From JABDMH01 sp965223165 (GTDB lineage: Bacteria > Bacteroidota > Bacteroidia > Chitinophagales > Saprospiraceae), in assembly GCA_965223165.1 (NCBI GenBank), contig CBDCVQ010000013.1, forward strand, positions 62,001-126,000: 64,000 nucleotides of DNA, given 5' to 3'. Shown here one piece after another: positions 25,338-35,253 of the stretch. The position numbers and the translations under genes are program-made. The first letter of the stretch is position 1. Every line of letters begins with the position of its first letter. Under the pieces are notes generated by a model. It did not search any database and was not told the origin of the DNA. It saw only the letters and a program-made list of their open reading frames with translations.

Positions 25338-25715
25338 CTATCCGCCGGTCTCACGCCGAAGCATGTCGACCTGACTTTCCCAAAGCTTCTTCTGATCGTC
25401 GACCTCGTCCTCGTCACAAAAGTCCGTGATGTACATGATGGTTTCATTGGTGACGGGGGAGATGTCCATCCGAAATTCGAGAAACTCCTCTTCGTCCGCC
25501 TCCTCCCATTTGAATCTTACCCGCTCCTCCTCAATGTCATCGACGAGATGTGCGACCTCCTCTGCACCACTCCACTCAAACACAAAGGTGTCCTCTTGGA
25601 TATCTACGCCATCACAAAACCATCTGACTAAGCAGGCCGGGGTTGTCAGAAACTTGTAAAGGATAGTAGGTGAAGCCCTAAAAAGGAACTCCATTTCAAA
25701 CGAAACTCTTTCCAT
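25338..25715 (-). CDS. START-like domain protein of Bacteroidota
   Basis: A 125-residue acidic protein: EFLFRASPTILYKFLTTPAC, LVRWFCDGVDI and FVFEWSGAEEVAHL are typical of the AHSA1/START-like family found throughout Bacteroidota. The fold binds hydrophobic ligands or partner proteins; the role is unknown. The ATG at 25715 (MERVSFEMEF) is chosen over one three codons upstream. It lies 36 bases upstream of wzm and could be its co-transcribed leader gene. Confidence 0.8.
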   Translation of the reverse strand: MERVSFEMEFLFRASPTILYKFLTTPACLVRWFCDGVDIQEDTFVFEWSGAEEVAHLVDDIEEERVRFKWEEADEEEFLEFRMDISPVTNETIMYITDFCDEDEVDDQKKLWESQVDMLRRETGG

Positions 25716-25927
25716 GCAGCACAACTTGAGTGGTGACCTAAGGCGCTAACATCCAGGGCCTTTGTAGATCGGCATCCGCGCAATTAAAGACAAAATATGG
25801 AGTTATGCAAAAAAATTGATTTTATTTTTGGACGGTGGGAACTTATCAGAAACTCAGTGCTTTAAGTAGTATAGCTTGGAAGACTTTCGCCTACTCTTTT
25901 CGGTGTAAATACAGCGCAAAAAAAATT

Positions 25928-25959
25928 GTTGTGACTCATTGGGGAATGAGCTATTTTTG
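25928..25959 (+). promoter_or_regulatory. Promoter of rpoD
   Basis: TATTTTTG at 25952-25959 matches the Bacteroidota -7 box TAnnTTTG exactly, with GTTG at 25928-25931, 20 bases upstream, as a -33 element. It lies 56 bases before the rpoD ATG. The rest of 25716-25927 shows no gene. Confidence 0.6.
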
Positions 25960-26015
25960 CCACGCTTTTGCGGGGCCATCGTAATCTGTTCAATACAAGA
26001 TCATAAACTGCGTCT

Positions 26016-26885
26016 ATGAGACAACTGAAGATCACGAAGTCGATCACCAATAGAGAAAGTCAGTCTTTAGAGAAGTATCTACAGGAGATCGGAAAAGTAG
26101 ATCTGTTGACCCCAGAGGAGGAGGTAGATCTGGCCAAGAAGATCAAACAGGGCGATCAGGAGGCCCTGGAGAAGCTTACCAAAGCCAACCTGCGCTTTGT
26201 CGTATCAGTCGCCAAGCAGTACCAAAATCAGGGTCTTTCGCTCAGTGATTTGATCAACGAGGGCAACCTGGGCCTGATCAAGGCGGCGCAACGATTTGAT
26301 GAGACACGAGGCTTCAAGTTCATCTCCTATGCCGTGTGGTGGATACGCCAATCCATCCTGCAGGCCCTGGCTGAGCAATCACGCATCGTACGACTTCCAC
26401 TAAACAAGGTGGGCTCCCTGAACAAGATCAACCGCGCATTTTCGGAGCTAGAGCAAGAGTTTGAGCGCGAGCCATCACCCGAAGAGCTAGCAGAGGTCCT
26501 GGAGATCGCTACCGACGAGGTAGAGACCACCCTGGGCGTGGCCGCTCGCCACGTGTCCATGGATGCCCCCTTTGTCGATGGTGAGGACAACTCATTACTT
26601 GATGTACTGGAAAACGGCAGTACGCCGAGGACAGACTCACAATTGGAGTATAAGGAGTCGCTGCGTCAGGAGATTGAGCGATCACTGAACACCCTCACCG
26701 AGCGGCAATGCGACGTCATCAAGCTTTACTTTGGCATAGGCGTCGAGCATCCGATGTCCTTAGAGGATATTGGCGAGAAGTTTGGCTTGACCCGCGAGCG
26801 CGTGCGCCAAATCAAGGATAAGGCCATCAACAAGCTTCGATCCGCTTCGCGTAGCAAGCTGCTGAAGCACTATTTGGGCGAGTAG
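26016..26885 (+). CDS. rpoD: Primary RNA polymerase sigma factor (RpoD/SigA)
   Basis: A 289-residue sigma-70 of the short Bacteroidota type. Region 1.2 (ESQSLEKYLQEIGKVDLLTP), region 2 (KANLRFVVSVAKQYQNQGLS and GFKFISYAVWWIRQSIL), region 3 and region 4.2 (SLEDIGEKFGLTRERVRQIK) are all present; region 1.1 is absent, as usual in the phylum. It directs core polymerase to housekeeping promoters with TAnnTTTG -7 boxes. The ATG at 26016 fits the conserved start MRQLKITKSITNRE. Confidence 0.96.
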   Translation: MRQLKITKSITNRESQSLEKYLQEIGKVDLLTPEEEVDLAKKIKQGDQEALEKLTKANLRFVVSVAKQYQNQGLSLSDLINEGNLGLIKAAQRFDETRGFKFISYAVWWIRQSILQALAEQSRIVRLPLNKVGSLNKINRAFSELEQEFEREPSPEELAEVLEIATDEVETTLGVAARHVSMDAPFVDGEDNSLLDVLENGSTPRTDSQLEYKESLRQEIERSLNTLTERQCDVIKLYFGIGVEHPMSLEDIGEKFGLTRERVRQIKDKAINKLRSASRSKLLKHYLGE

Positions 26886-27000
26886 ACGCACGCCTTTCGT
26901 CGATCTATAATCAAGCAGGTAAGCCATCCGCCACAGCGTGCTGGTTTTGGCCTTTCTGTTGGGATTCACAGCACTCGATAATTGAAGGACAGTACCGCTG

Positions 27001-27489
27001 TCAGGACTCAATCTCTTCGCCGGGTTCGAGGATGTTTATGGGGCGATTAATGCTCTCCTCTAGACTGATGAAGGTCTCTGTCCGCTGGATGCCCGGTATC
27101 GATTGGATCTTTTCACTCAGTACCTCACGCAGATGCTGGGTGTCCTTGCATATGATGCGGGTAAAGATGGAGTAGTTACCAGTGGTATAGTGGGCGGCCA
27201 CGACCTCCGGGATGGTCCTGAGATGGCTGATCACCTGGTCATACATTGAACTCTTGTCGAGGTAGATCCCAATGAACGCCGAGATATCATAACCGAGCTG
27301 GCTGTAATCGACTTTCAGGTTTGCCTCACTGACCACACCCATCTGTTCCATCTTGCGCATGCGCACATGTACGGTTCCCCCGGATACAAATAGTTTCTTG
27401 GCGATGTCAGTGTAAGGCATCTTCGCATCCTTCATCAGGATAGACAGGATCTGCCGATCCAGCTTGTCGATTTCGCTTGGTTTTCTCAT
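27001..27489 (-). CDS. Lrp/AsnC-family transcriptional regulator
   Basis: A 162-residue protein. The N-terminal helix-turn-helix (LDRQILSILMKDAKMPYTDI, VSGGTVHVRMRKMEQMGV) is followed by an RAM ligand-binding domain (YDISAFIGIYLDKSSMYDQV, VVAAHYTTGNYSIFTRIICK). Such proteins form octamers and respond to amino acids. The start MRKPSEIDKLDRQ at 27489 is preferred to an ATG 15 codons upstream. The target genes cannot be told from the window; the divergent neighbour is a protease gene. Confidence 0.9.
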   Translation of the reverse strand: MRKPSEIDKLDRQILSILMKDAKMPYTDIAKKLFVSGGTVHVRMRKMEQMGVVSEANLKVDYSQLGYDISAFIGIYLDKSSMYDQVISHLRTIPEVVAAHYTTGNYSIFTRIICKDTQHLREVLSEKIQSIPGIQRTETFISLEESINRPINILEPGEEIES

Positions 27490-27820
27490 GAAAGATTTGA
27501 TATTTCCAAGCCAATATAAATGAAAAATCCGCAATTCTATAAATTTCTATTTGTCAAACTCTTAATGAAGTGGGCTATATTATTGTATTAATTGAATAGA
27601 TGGCAATTCGTCAAAACGAGCCTGGTTAAGCCAGATTTACGTGGCGATGGTACTGGCGTCCACGCATATGTTCGTCAAGGAATTATCACATGATGGGAGC
27701 GATTTGCGACCGGTCTATGGGCGCGTGCACCACCGACCAGGCGCCCTAGGTCGATGGTTCAGGCCCGCCGGCCGAAAGGGCGAAGTCTTCTTTCTGATTA
27801 GTTGGTAATTTAGCCGCCGC
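27490..27820. other. 331-bp divergent intergenic region
   Basis: This region lies between the Lrp-type regulator (leftward) and the C-terminal processing protease (rightward). The half near the regulator is AT-rich and presumably holds its promoter; the half near the protease is GC-rich with GGCGCC-type blocks. I saw no ORF, tRNA or exact TAnnTTTG box. Confidence 0.4.
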
Positions 27821-29431
27821 ATGGAGCATCAGAAAAAGCAATGGGAGATTTGGCAGCCCCTTCTACTGGCGGTCATCATGGCCGTAGGCATGTGGGTCGG
27901 TACCAGGATTGATGATGAGTTGCCGGCCACCGGACTCCTTAAGAAGCATCAGGCGCAGGATGACCAATGGGATGCGCTGCTGAACGCCATCGGATACGTC
28001 AAGTCCCAATATGGAGAGGACTTGGATGTCGATAGCATTTCTAGCGAGATGATCGACAAACTGGTGAGCTACCTGGATCCACATTCGTACTACCTGGACG
28101 GCCGAGACTATACCTACTTTCAGGAGCGCATGGCTGGCCAGTATACAGGCATCGGCATCGAGTATGACCTACTGCGTGATACCTGTCGCCTGCTGCGTGT
28201 CTTTGAAGATGGGCCGGCAGATAGATTGGGTCTGAAGCTCGGCGATATGATCTTGCGCATCGGCGACAAGGACATCTCCGGTCAGAGCCTTCATGCCCCT
28301 GAGGTGTATGCGGCCTGGCGAGAGACGGGAGAGTCCTTTGACATCCGCTACATCCCCTATGGCGAGCACGAGCCGATCGACACGTCGATTGAAAAGGGAC
28401 CGATCGTACTGCAAAGCGTACCGGTGAGCTTTGCGCTGAACGAGCAAACGGGCTACATCAAGATCACCCGGTTTTCTACCGATACCTACCGAGACTTTAT
28501 GGAGGCCTTTGAGCCCTTGGTCGAGGGAGGGATCAAGCATCTCATCTTAGATGTGCGCAACAATCCCGGCGGCTCCTTGCAGGAGGTGGTCAAGATTCTG
28601 GATCAGCTGATCTACGAGCCAGATCAACTCATGCTGTACATGGATGGTAAGCACGTCAAAAAAACCGAATACAAGTCGACCGGCAAGGTCTTCTTTCGTA
28701 TAGAGAATGTAGCCGTGCTGATCAATGAGCGCTCGGTATCTGCCAGCGAGGTACTGGCTGGAGTGCTGCAGGATCTGGGCCGGGCTACCGTGGTGGGACG
28801 CAGGTCCTTCGGCAAGGCGCTGGTGCAGGAAATGTTTGAGCTCGATGATGACGCGGCATTAAATCTCTCGATCGGTAAATATTTCTTGGCGTCGGGAAGA
28901 TACATTCAGAAGGACTATGCTGACAAGGAGGCCTATGAAAAAGAGCTGAAGCGCCGGATCCAGACCCGAGAGCTATACTATGAGGATAGCATAAAGATCC
29001 CGGATCAACACTTGGCAGAAGCGACAGATGGAGCACTCCGACCCGTGGGAGAGGGCGTGCTGCCCGACATCTTTGTGCCGGCCGAGCCCCTCTTTACCGG
29101 CGAAAAGTGGCAGGGCACTCAAGAGCGGATCTACAAGGAGGCTTTTAGCTTCTATCTACACAACGCGGAGGATGTGGCTGAGGCGCAGTCGTATGAGGAC
29201 TTCGAGCAATTTCAGATGTCTCCAGCGCTTATACAATCGCTACACCCATTGCGACTCGCCCTGCCGCTCGAGATGGATGTGCCCTTCTTTGAAGAAGAGC
29301 TGCAGCGGGCCTTTGTACATACCCTCATCTGGCTCACCCGCGGCGAACCCGCTCTGCATGAGATGGCTTGGCAGCAGGACCCCGTCGTTTTGGCTGCACT
29401 TCGTGCCATCGATCAGAAACCTACCTTGTAA
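27821..29431 (+). CDS. S41-family C-terminal processing protease
   Basis: A 536-residue periplasmic or membrane-anchored protease. N-terminal hydrophobic segment LLLAVIMAVGMWVG, a PDZ domain (about 90-180, with AGQYTGIGIEYDLL and GPADRLGLKLGDMILRIGDK), then the S41 core with LILDVRNNPGGSLQEVV, the catalytic Ser in NERSVSASEVLAGVLQDLG and the Lys in GRRSFGKALVQ. CtpA-type enzymes trim or degrade envelope proteins from the C-terminus. It converges with tsaC, with 29 bases between the stops. Confidence 0.92.
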   Translation: MEHQKKQWEIWQPLLLAVIMAVGMWVGTRIDDELPATGLLKKHQAQDDQWDALLNAIGYVKSQYGEDLDVDSISSEMIDKLVSYLDPHSYYLDGRDYTYFQERMAGQYTGIGIEYDLLRDTCRLLRVFEDGPADRLGLKLGDMILRIGDKDISGQSLHAPEVYAAWRETGESFDIRYIPYGEHEPIDTSIEKGPIVLQSVPVSFALNEQTGYIKITRFSTDTYRDFMEAFEPLVEGGIKHLILDVRNNPGGSLQEVVKILDQLIYEPDQLMLYMDGKHVKKTEYKSTGKVFFRIENVAVLINERSVSASEVLAGVLQDLGRATVVGRRSFGKALVQEMFELDDDAALNLSIGKYFLASGRYIQKDYADKEAYEKELKRRIQTRELYYEDSIKIPDQHLAEATDGALRPVGEGVLPDIFVPAEPLFTGEKWQGTQERIYKEAFSFYLHNAEDVAEAQSYEDFEQFQMSPALIQSLHPLRLALPLEMDVPFFEEELQRAFVHTLIWLTRGEPALHEMAWQQDPVVLAALRAIDQKPTL

Positions 29432-29460
29432 ATACGGGCGTTGAAATAGACCTCTACCAA

Positions 29461-30027
29461 CTATCCTCGGAGAAAGATCAACTCCGATTTCTCAGACAGG
29501 CGGACGATGACCGATGGATCCTGTGCGCTGGTATCATCCCTACGGTGATTGGCGATATAATCTACATGCTGCATGATGTCAAAGGAGATCTCCCCAAATG
29601 TCTTCGGAAAGGGCTCGCCATTGCGATTGGCAGAGGTAGCCACAATAGGTTTGCCAAATTTTGTGATCAGCTCGTTGCAAAAGGGGTCGTGTACAATCCG
29701 GATGGCCACCGTATGGTCCGGCCCGATAGCGATGCTAGGCAGGTGCTGGGGATTCTCATAAATGACCGTCAATGGGCGCTGGTGGTAAGCCAATAACGTC
29801 TCCAGACGCGGGTGCACCTTTTGTACGTATTTGTGTAGCATGTCAATGCCGGAGACGAGTAGGATAAATGGCTTGGACTTAGGGCGGTTTTTTAGATCAA
29901 AGACTTTCTTGATGGCCATGGCATTGGTGCCATCGCATCCGAGGCCCCATATCGTATCTGTCGGGTAAAGGATGGTGCCTCCCTGATGCAACGTCTTGAC
30001 AATTTGGTCGAGTTCCGTCATAGGCAA
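29461..30027 (-). CDS. L-threonylcarbamoyladenylate synthase
   Basis: A 188-residue YrdC-domain protein: TILYPTDTIWGLGCDGTNAM, FDLKNRPKSKPFILLVSG and PIVATSANRNGEPFPKTFGE are the substrate-binding motifs of TsaC/Sua5. It makes threonylcarbamoyl-AMP from threonine, bicarbonate and ATP for t6A37 modification of ANN-decoding tRNAs. The short length lacks the C-terminal Sua5 domain, so it is of the TsaC/YwlC single-domain form. Confidence 0.9.
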   Translation of the reverse strand: MPMTELDQIVKTLHQGGTILYPTDTIWGLGCDGTNAMAIKKVFDLKNRPKSKPFILLVSGIDMLHKYVQKVHPRLETLLAYHQRPLTVIYENPQHLPSIAIGPDHTVAIRIVHDPFCNELITKFGKPIVATSANRNGEPFPKTFGEISFDIMQHVDYIANHRRDDTSAQDPSVIVRLSEKSELIFLRG

Positions 30028-30074
30028 AGGTTCGGGTCTTAACTCACTTTTATTGGTTCAGAAAGAAGAGATGA

Positions 30075-32498
30075 ATGAGTTCAGGTATTTATAAACGACA
30101 CGATTTACGTTTTAGTTATGCGTCTGATAGAAAAATGATGAGCACCAATAGCCGCTTCGGAAGGCAGCCAAAATCAAGCATATTCTGTTATGAGAATAGA
30201 CTTATGACAGGATCGTATTCGTTTATGCACCCAAGGTCACTGACAAACCATGTTTTGAACACACGGATCTTCATAATACCCCTACTCGGTTGGCTTGTCT
30301 GGACACCACTAGAGGCCAAGCACATCATCGGGGGCGACATCCAATACGAGTGTCTGGGTGGAGGCATGTATCACTTTCGCATGAAGATCTATCGTGATTG
30401 CCGCCCCCAAGAGATGGCCGCTGCGCTGGATGGTGCCGGCGGTGATGCGGGAGCCTACATTTCCGTGTTTAGAGGGGGCAGCTCCTTCGTGCAGCTTCAA
30501 AGGTTGACCGCTCCCCTGAAAAGCCGGGCCTTCATCGATCATCCCGACTACCCCTGTCTCATACCCCCTTCCAATCTTTGCGTTGAGGAAGGACTGTACG
30601 AATTTACATTGCAGCTCCCGGATTGGCCTTCAAGCGAAAGTTACCACATCGTGTACCAAAGGTGCTGTCGAAACAATACCATTTCAAACATCATTGCGCC
30701 TGGCACCTCAGGGGCGACCTATTCCATCGAAATCACGCCGGAGGCGCAGCGGCTCTGCAATAATTCGCCACGCTTCCGATCGTTTCCCCCCACCGTCGTA
30801 TGTGTCGGAGCAGACATCAATTTTGACCATTCGGCTATTGATGCAGAAGGGGATAGTTTGGTGTACCGCTTTTGTCATCCGCTCAAGGGCGGGGGACCCG
30901 ATACCCAACTCTTCTTTAGTTCTTGTGATGGGGCACGTCCCAATCCTCCGTGCCCACCACCTTTTCAGCTGGTCGCGTTTCAACGTCCGTATGCCGTCGA
31001 CGAGCCACTGTTGGGAGATCCGGTGGTCCGATTGGACCCTCGGACAGGGCTCATCACGGGCAAACCCCAGGCTATTGGCCAATTTGTAGTGGGGGTGTGC
31101 GTTGAGGAGTATCGCGATGGTATCCTGCTCAGTGAGATCAAGCGTGACTTTCAGTTTAATGTGGCTGATTGTGATCCTACGGTGGTGGCGCAGGTCAAGA
31201 GCGATGCCATGTTAGGGCAAAAAGAATTTGTGATCAATTCCTGCGGTAACAACACGATCCTCTTTGAAAACGAAAGCATCCTGGAGGCGTTCATCGATAC
31301 TTATCGGTGGGAGTTTGACATTAATGGTAGTGTTACTACTGTGGACACGCGCGATGCCGAGGTCACCTTTCCGGGTGTGGGCACCTATCGCGGCGTGATG
31401 ATGGTCAATCCTGGGACAATCTGTGGAGATACCGCCGAGATCTTTGTCAATTTGTATCCTTCCGTGCGGGCAGATTTCTCGTTTGACTACGATACTTGCG
31501 TGGCAGGACCCACTTCCTTTCAAGATTTGTCGGCCACCGGGGCCAATCGGATCGAGAGCTGGACCTGGTCATTTGGAGAAGGCGGCACATCGGAGCAAGC
31601 CAATCCCATGTACACTTATGCCGTGCCCGGAGATCACCAGGTGTCCTTGACCGTTAAAGACGACAACGAATGCGTCGATACCGAGACAAAGCTGCTGCCC
31701 TACTATCCCGTACCGGCCCTGATTGTGGTGGATCCGAGCAGTTTTGTGGGCTGCAGCCCGGCGACCGTACGCTTTGACAATCTCTCGGTGCCGATCGACT
31801 CTACGTATGATATCGTCTGGGATTTTGGTGATGGGCAGCAAGGATTTGAGGTGTCACCCGTCCATGTCTTTGAGCAACCGGGCACCTTTACCATAGATCT
31901 GGACATCACCTCGCCGATTGGTTGTCATACGGAGGCCCAGTTTCGCGATTGGATACAGGTGAAGGAGTCTCCGCGAGCGGACTTTTCGTACAGCCCGGAT
32001 CAGCCCAGCAACTTCAATCCCCATGTGCAATTCAGCAATCAGTCTGAAAATCATATTTCCCAGCAGTGGATTTTTGATCAGGTGGGACGGTCGGGTGAAA
32101 ATAATCCATCCTTTACCTTTCCGGATACGGGTATGTACCAGGTGTATTTGATCGCCGTTCATGAAAATGGATGCCGGGATACGAGTGCGCAGCTCATAGA
32201 CGTGATCCCGCTGGTGACCTATCATATGCCCAATGCCTTCACACCCAACGATGATGGCAAGAACGACACCTTTGGCGGCAAGGGCTTCACAGAAGGCATC
32301 CAGGGCTTCGAGCTCTCTATTTGGAGTAGGTGGGGGGAGTTGCTATTTGTCACAGACGATCCCAATGAGCGGTGGAATGGAGCGAAGAACAATCAGGGCC
32401 CTGTGCTTGCCAATGGCGTATACGTCTATCAAGTGAAGTATGTGGACGCCCGTGGCGAGCGGGTCGAACTTAAGGGCTTTGCCACCTTGATCCTGTGA
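30075..32498 (+). CDS. Large secreted PKD-domain protein with T9SS type B sorting domain (copy 1)
   Basis: A protein of up to 807 residues. A hydrophobic export signal (IFIIPLLGWLVW) lies well inside the frame, so the real start is probably the ATG at 30204 or 30225. After HIIGGDIQYECLGGGMYHFRM comes an N-terminal region with several Cys, then PKD-like repeats (WTWSFGEGGTSEQANPMYTY; IVWDFGDGQQGFEVSPVHVF). The C-terminus PNAFTPNDDGKNDTFG with WGELLF and NGVYVYQVKYVDARG is the gliding-motility-associated (CHU_C) domain used for type IX secretion. Likely a cell-surface adhesin or matrix protein; paralogue of the next gene. Confidence 0.85.
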   Translation: MSSGIYKRHDLRFSYASDRKMMSTNSRFGRQPKSSIFCYENRLMTGSYSFMHPRSLTNHVLNTRIFIIPLLGWLVWTPLEAKHIIGGDIQYECLGGGMYHFRMKIYRDCRPQEMAAALDGAGGDAGAYISVFRGGSSFVQLQRLTAPLKSRAFIDHPDYPCLIPPSNLCVEEGLYEFTLQLPDWPSSESYHIVYQRCCRNNTISNIIAPGTSGATYSIEITPEAQRLCNNSPRFRSFPPTVVCVGADINFDHSAIDAEGDSLVYRFCHPLKGGGPDTQLFFSSCDGARPNPPCPPPFQLVAFQRPYAVDEPLLGDPVVRLDPRTGLITGKPQAIGQFVVGVCVEEYRDGILLSEIKRDFQFNVADCDPTVVAQVKSDAMLGQKEFVINSCGNNTILFENESILEAFIDTYRWEFDINGSVTTVDTRDAEVTFPGVGTYRGVMMVNPGTICGDTAEIFVNLYPSVRADFSFDYDTCVAGPTSFQDLSATGANRIESWTWSFGEGGTSEQANPMYTYAVPGDHQVSLTVKDDNECVDTETKLLPYYPVPALIVVDPSSFVGCSPATVRFDNLSVPIDSTYDIVWDFGDGQQGFEVSPVHVFEQPGTFTIDLDITSPIGCHTEAQFRDWIQVKESPRADFSYSPDQPSNFNPHVQFSNQSENHISQQWIFDQVGRSGENNPSFTFPDTGMYQVYLIAVHENGCRDTSAQLIDVIPLVTYHMPNAFTPNDDGKNDTFGGKGFTEGIQGFELSIWSRWGELLFVTDDPNERWNGAKNNQGPVLANGVYVYQVKYVDARGERVELKGFATLIL

Positions 32499-32679
32499 TC
32501 GACACCTAGGGCTGTCGGGCTTGGACAAGTGGCGACGTTGCCAATAGAAGAGTTTCGCACGAAATCTTGTTTTTAATTCTAATGTCTTTGGTCAGCATAC
32601 TTCGTTGCTAAGCCTCACGTAGTGCCCGTTACGCTCCTGTTCTAGGTCTTGATTAAGACCAAATGCGCTCGAACCAGTT

Positions 32680-35001
32680 TTGGCAAGAATTAAGAAGTCC
32701 ACCGCTGGAGATCGGGGGGAAGCTTTCAAATCGGAGAGATTATTGCCATTTTTAGGTGTGAACTGTCAGCTCAGCACCGGATGGTGGCGTGCGGTCCTTT
32801 GTGTTGCCCTCTTGTTTGGCAGCCAGATGTCCTTGCGGGCCTTTCACATTATTGGTGGGGAGATCACTTACGAGTGTATGGGGGGTGGCACCTATCGCTT
32901 TACCATGCGTATCTATCGGGATTGCCGGGAGCAGGGGATGATGGTGGGATCACTGGACGATCCGGCGGCGATTGGCATCTATCGCAATAGCAACACCTTG
33001 ATTGACGTCTTGCGGATACCGCTCAAAAGCTCCTCCTTTATCGACCCGCCTAATTTCCCTTGCTTGATTCCGCCCAGCAATCTATGTGTCGAGGAAGGGA
33101 TCTACGAATGGACCTACCAGTTTTCGGATTGGCCGGCTACCGTGGATTATCTCTTGGTCTACCAGCGCTGCTGTCGCAACAACACGATCGCCAATATCGT
33201 TGCACCCCAGGCCGCTGGGGCTACGTACGCCATTGAGATCAAGGCCAATTCTCAGCAAGTGTGCAACAACTCACCGGTCTTTAAGGAGTTTCCTCCGACG
33301 GTCATCTGTGTCAATAGCAAGCTTGAATTTGATCACGGAGCTTCTGATGCGGACGGTGATAGTCTGGTGTACAGCTTTTGTCGACCGCTCAAGGGCGGAG
33401 GACGGCAGCCCATGTCCAACGATCCCTGCCAGCGACCGGCACCCAATCCACCCTGTCCGCCGCCATATCAATTTGTGGCCTTTCAGGCCCCCTACCAGGT
33501 GAGCGAACCGATGTTGGGAAATCCGGTGGTGAGCATTGATCCGGAGACCGGGATGATTACGGGCACTCCGGAAGTGATCGGTCAATTTGTGATGGGTGTA
33601 TGTGTCCAAGAGTACCGAGACGGTGCGTTGATCGGAGAGATAAAGAGAGATTTTCAGTTTAATGTGGCAGACTGCGATCCCGCAGTTTTTGCCAAGGTCG
33701 AGAGTGATGCGACCGTGGGTCAAAAGAAGTTTGTCATCAATTCCTGCGGTAACAATACCATCCTGTTTAAGAACGCGAGCACGATCGAACGTTTCATCGG
33801 TTCCTACCTCTGGGAGTTTGATCTCGGATCATCCACGGCCAGATCCTCCGAAAAAAATGCGGAGATCACCTTTCCAGGGCTCGGCACCTACAAAGGTACC
33901 ATGGCGGTCAATCCAGGACTGGAGTGTGGGGATACGGCCGAGATATTTGTCAACCTCTATCCCTCCATCACCTCGGATTTTGGGTTTGACTACGACACTT
34001 GCCTGGGCGGGCCCACCTTGTTTGCCGATCGCTCGGTGACGGGGGCCGATCGCATTGTCTCATGGGAATGGGATTTTGGGGATGGCCACATTTCTTCGGA
34101 CATAGATCCAGTGCACACTTACCAGACACCTGGGGTGCACGGGGTCAGTTTGACAGTGACCGACAACAATGAGTGCAAGGACGAGCAGGTCTATCCCCTC
34201 CGATACTTTCCCGTGCCACCACTGGTTGTCATTGAACCAAGTTCTTTCCAAGGCTGTGCTCCCGGCGGCGTGTTCTTCAACAATTTATCGGTGCCGGTCG
34301 ATTCGACCTATGACATCATTTGGGACTTTGGCGACGGAGCTACGGCAAATGCCGTGTCACCCGTACATGTCTTTGAGAAGCCAGGCATCTTCAGTATCCA
34401 TGTCGACATCACCTCACCCATTGGCTGTTTTACCTCGGCTTCGTTTCCGGATTGGATCGAGATCAAGCCATCCCCGGTTGCAGATTTCAGCTTTCTACCG
34501 GAGCAACCCTCCAGCTTTGCCAGGGACGTCAGTTTCACCAATCTTTCGCGCAATCATCGCTCGCAGCAGTGGATATTTGACGATTTTGGTCGATCACTCG
34601 ATAATAACCCCGTGGTGACGTTCCCCGATACAGGCCAATATTGGGTACATCTCATCGCTCGACATGAGAATGGGTGTACCGATACCGCTAGTCAGTTGAT
34701 CGATGTCATTCCCCGGGTCACCTTTCATATGCCCAATGCCTTCACCCCTAACGGGGACGGTCACAATGACTTCTTTCGCGGAGCCGGCTTTGTGGATGGC
34801 GTCCGTGCATTTGAGCTTTCGATCTGGAGTCGCTGGGGGCAGCAGGTATTTCTGTCCGATGATCCGCTGGAAGCTTGGAATGGCCGCTTAAACAACGTGG
34901 GGGACGTCCTGCCAAATGGCGTGTATGTGTACCAGGTAAAGTACATCGATCCAAGAGGGGATCAGGTTGATCTTCAGGGTTTTGCCACCCTGGTCAAATA
35001 G
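32680..35001 (+). CDS. Large secreted PKD-domain protein with T9SS type B sorting domain (copy 2)
   Basis: A 773-residue paralogue of the preceding protein with the same order: signal (WWRAVLCVALLFGSQM), HIIGGEITYECMGGGTYRF, Cys-rich region, PKD repeats (WEWDFGDGHISSDIDPVHTY; IIWDFGDGATANAVSPVHVF) and CHU_C tail (PNAFTPNGDGHNDFF, NGVYVYQVKYIDPRG). There is no ATG in this frame before the signal peptide; the earliest option is TTG at 32680, with GTG at 32755 also possible, so the start is uncertain. The tandem pair points to a local duplication. Confidence 0.83.
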   Translation: MARIKKSTAGDRGEAFKSERLLPFLGVNCQLSTGWWRAVLCVALLFGSQMSLRAFHIIGGEITYECMGGGTYRFTMRIYRDCREQGMMVGSLDDPAAIGIYRNSNTLIDVLRIPLKSSSFIDPPNFPCLIPPSNLCVEEGIYEWTYQFSDWPATVDYLLVYQRCCRNNTIANIVAPQAAGATYAIEIKANSQQVCNNSPVFKEFPPTVICVNSKLEFDHGASDADGDSLVYSFCRPLKGGGRQPMSNDPCQRPAPNPPCPPPYQFVAFQAPYQVSEPMLGNPVVSIDPETGMITGTPEVIGQFVMGVCVQEYRDGALIGEIKRDFQFNVADCDPAVFAKVESDATVGQKKFVINSCGNNTILFKNASTIERFIGSYLWEFDLGSSTARSSEKNAEITFPGLGTYKGTMAVNPGLECGDTAEIFVNLYPSITSDFGFDYDTCLGGPTLFADRSVTGADRIVSWEWDFGDGHISSDIDPVHTYQTPGVHGVSLTVTDNNECKDEQVYPLRYFPVPPLVVIEPSSFQGCAPGGVFFNNLSVPVDSTYDIIWDFGDGATANAVSPVHVFEKPGIFSIHVDITSPIGCFTSASFPDWIEIKPSPVADFSFLPEQPSSFARDVSFTNLSRNHRSQQWIFDDFGRSLDNNPVVTFPDTGQYWVHLIARHENGCTDTASQLIDVIPRVTFHMPNAFTPNGDGHNDFFRGAGFVDGVRAFELSIWSRWGQQVFLSDDPLEAWNGRLNNVGDVLPNGVYVYQVKYIDPRGDQVDLQGFATLVK

Positions 35002-35208
35002 CGTTAGCACAGTTCGGGGTGGGGCCGGAGTCTGGTTAGGGTTTTTGGATAAATAACATCGTCATGCTCAACGATTCAACAAGCTCCACCATTATACATC
35101 CTTGCCATTGATAGCATCCTAAGCGGCCTACATGAGCTCCCATCGTGCAAGACATCACACGCATGCTTTACCATCGACTATACGGATATCGTATTTGGCA
35201 AAAATTAG

Positions 35209-35216
35209 TACTTTTG
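35209..35216 (+). promoter_or_regulatory. -7 box upstream of rplS
   Basis: TACTTTTG matches TAnnTTTG exactly, 37 bases before the rplS ATG. A TTTG lies 11 bases upstream (35194), but nothing convincing sits at the usual -33 distance. Confidence 0.55.
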
Positions 35217-35253
35217 CGTGCTCTTTGAGCACAACCTAACAAATGCGAAGACG

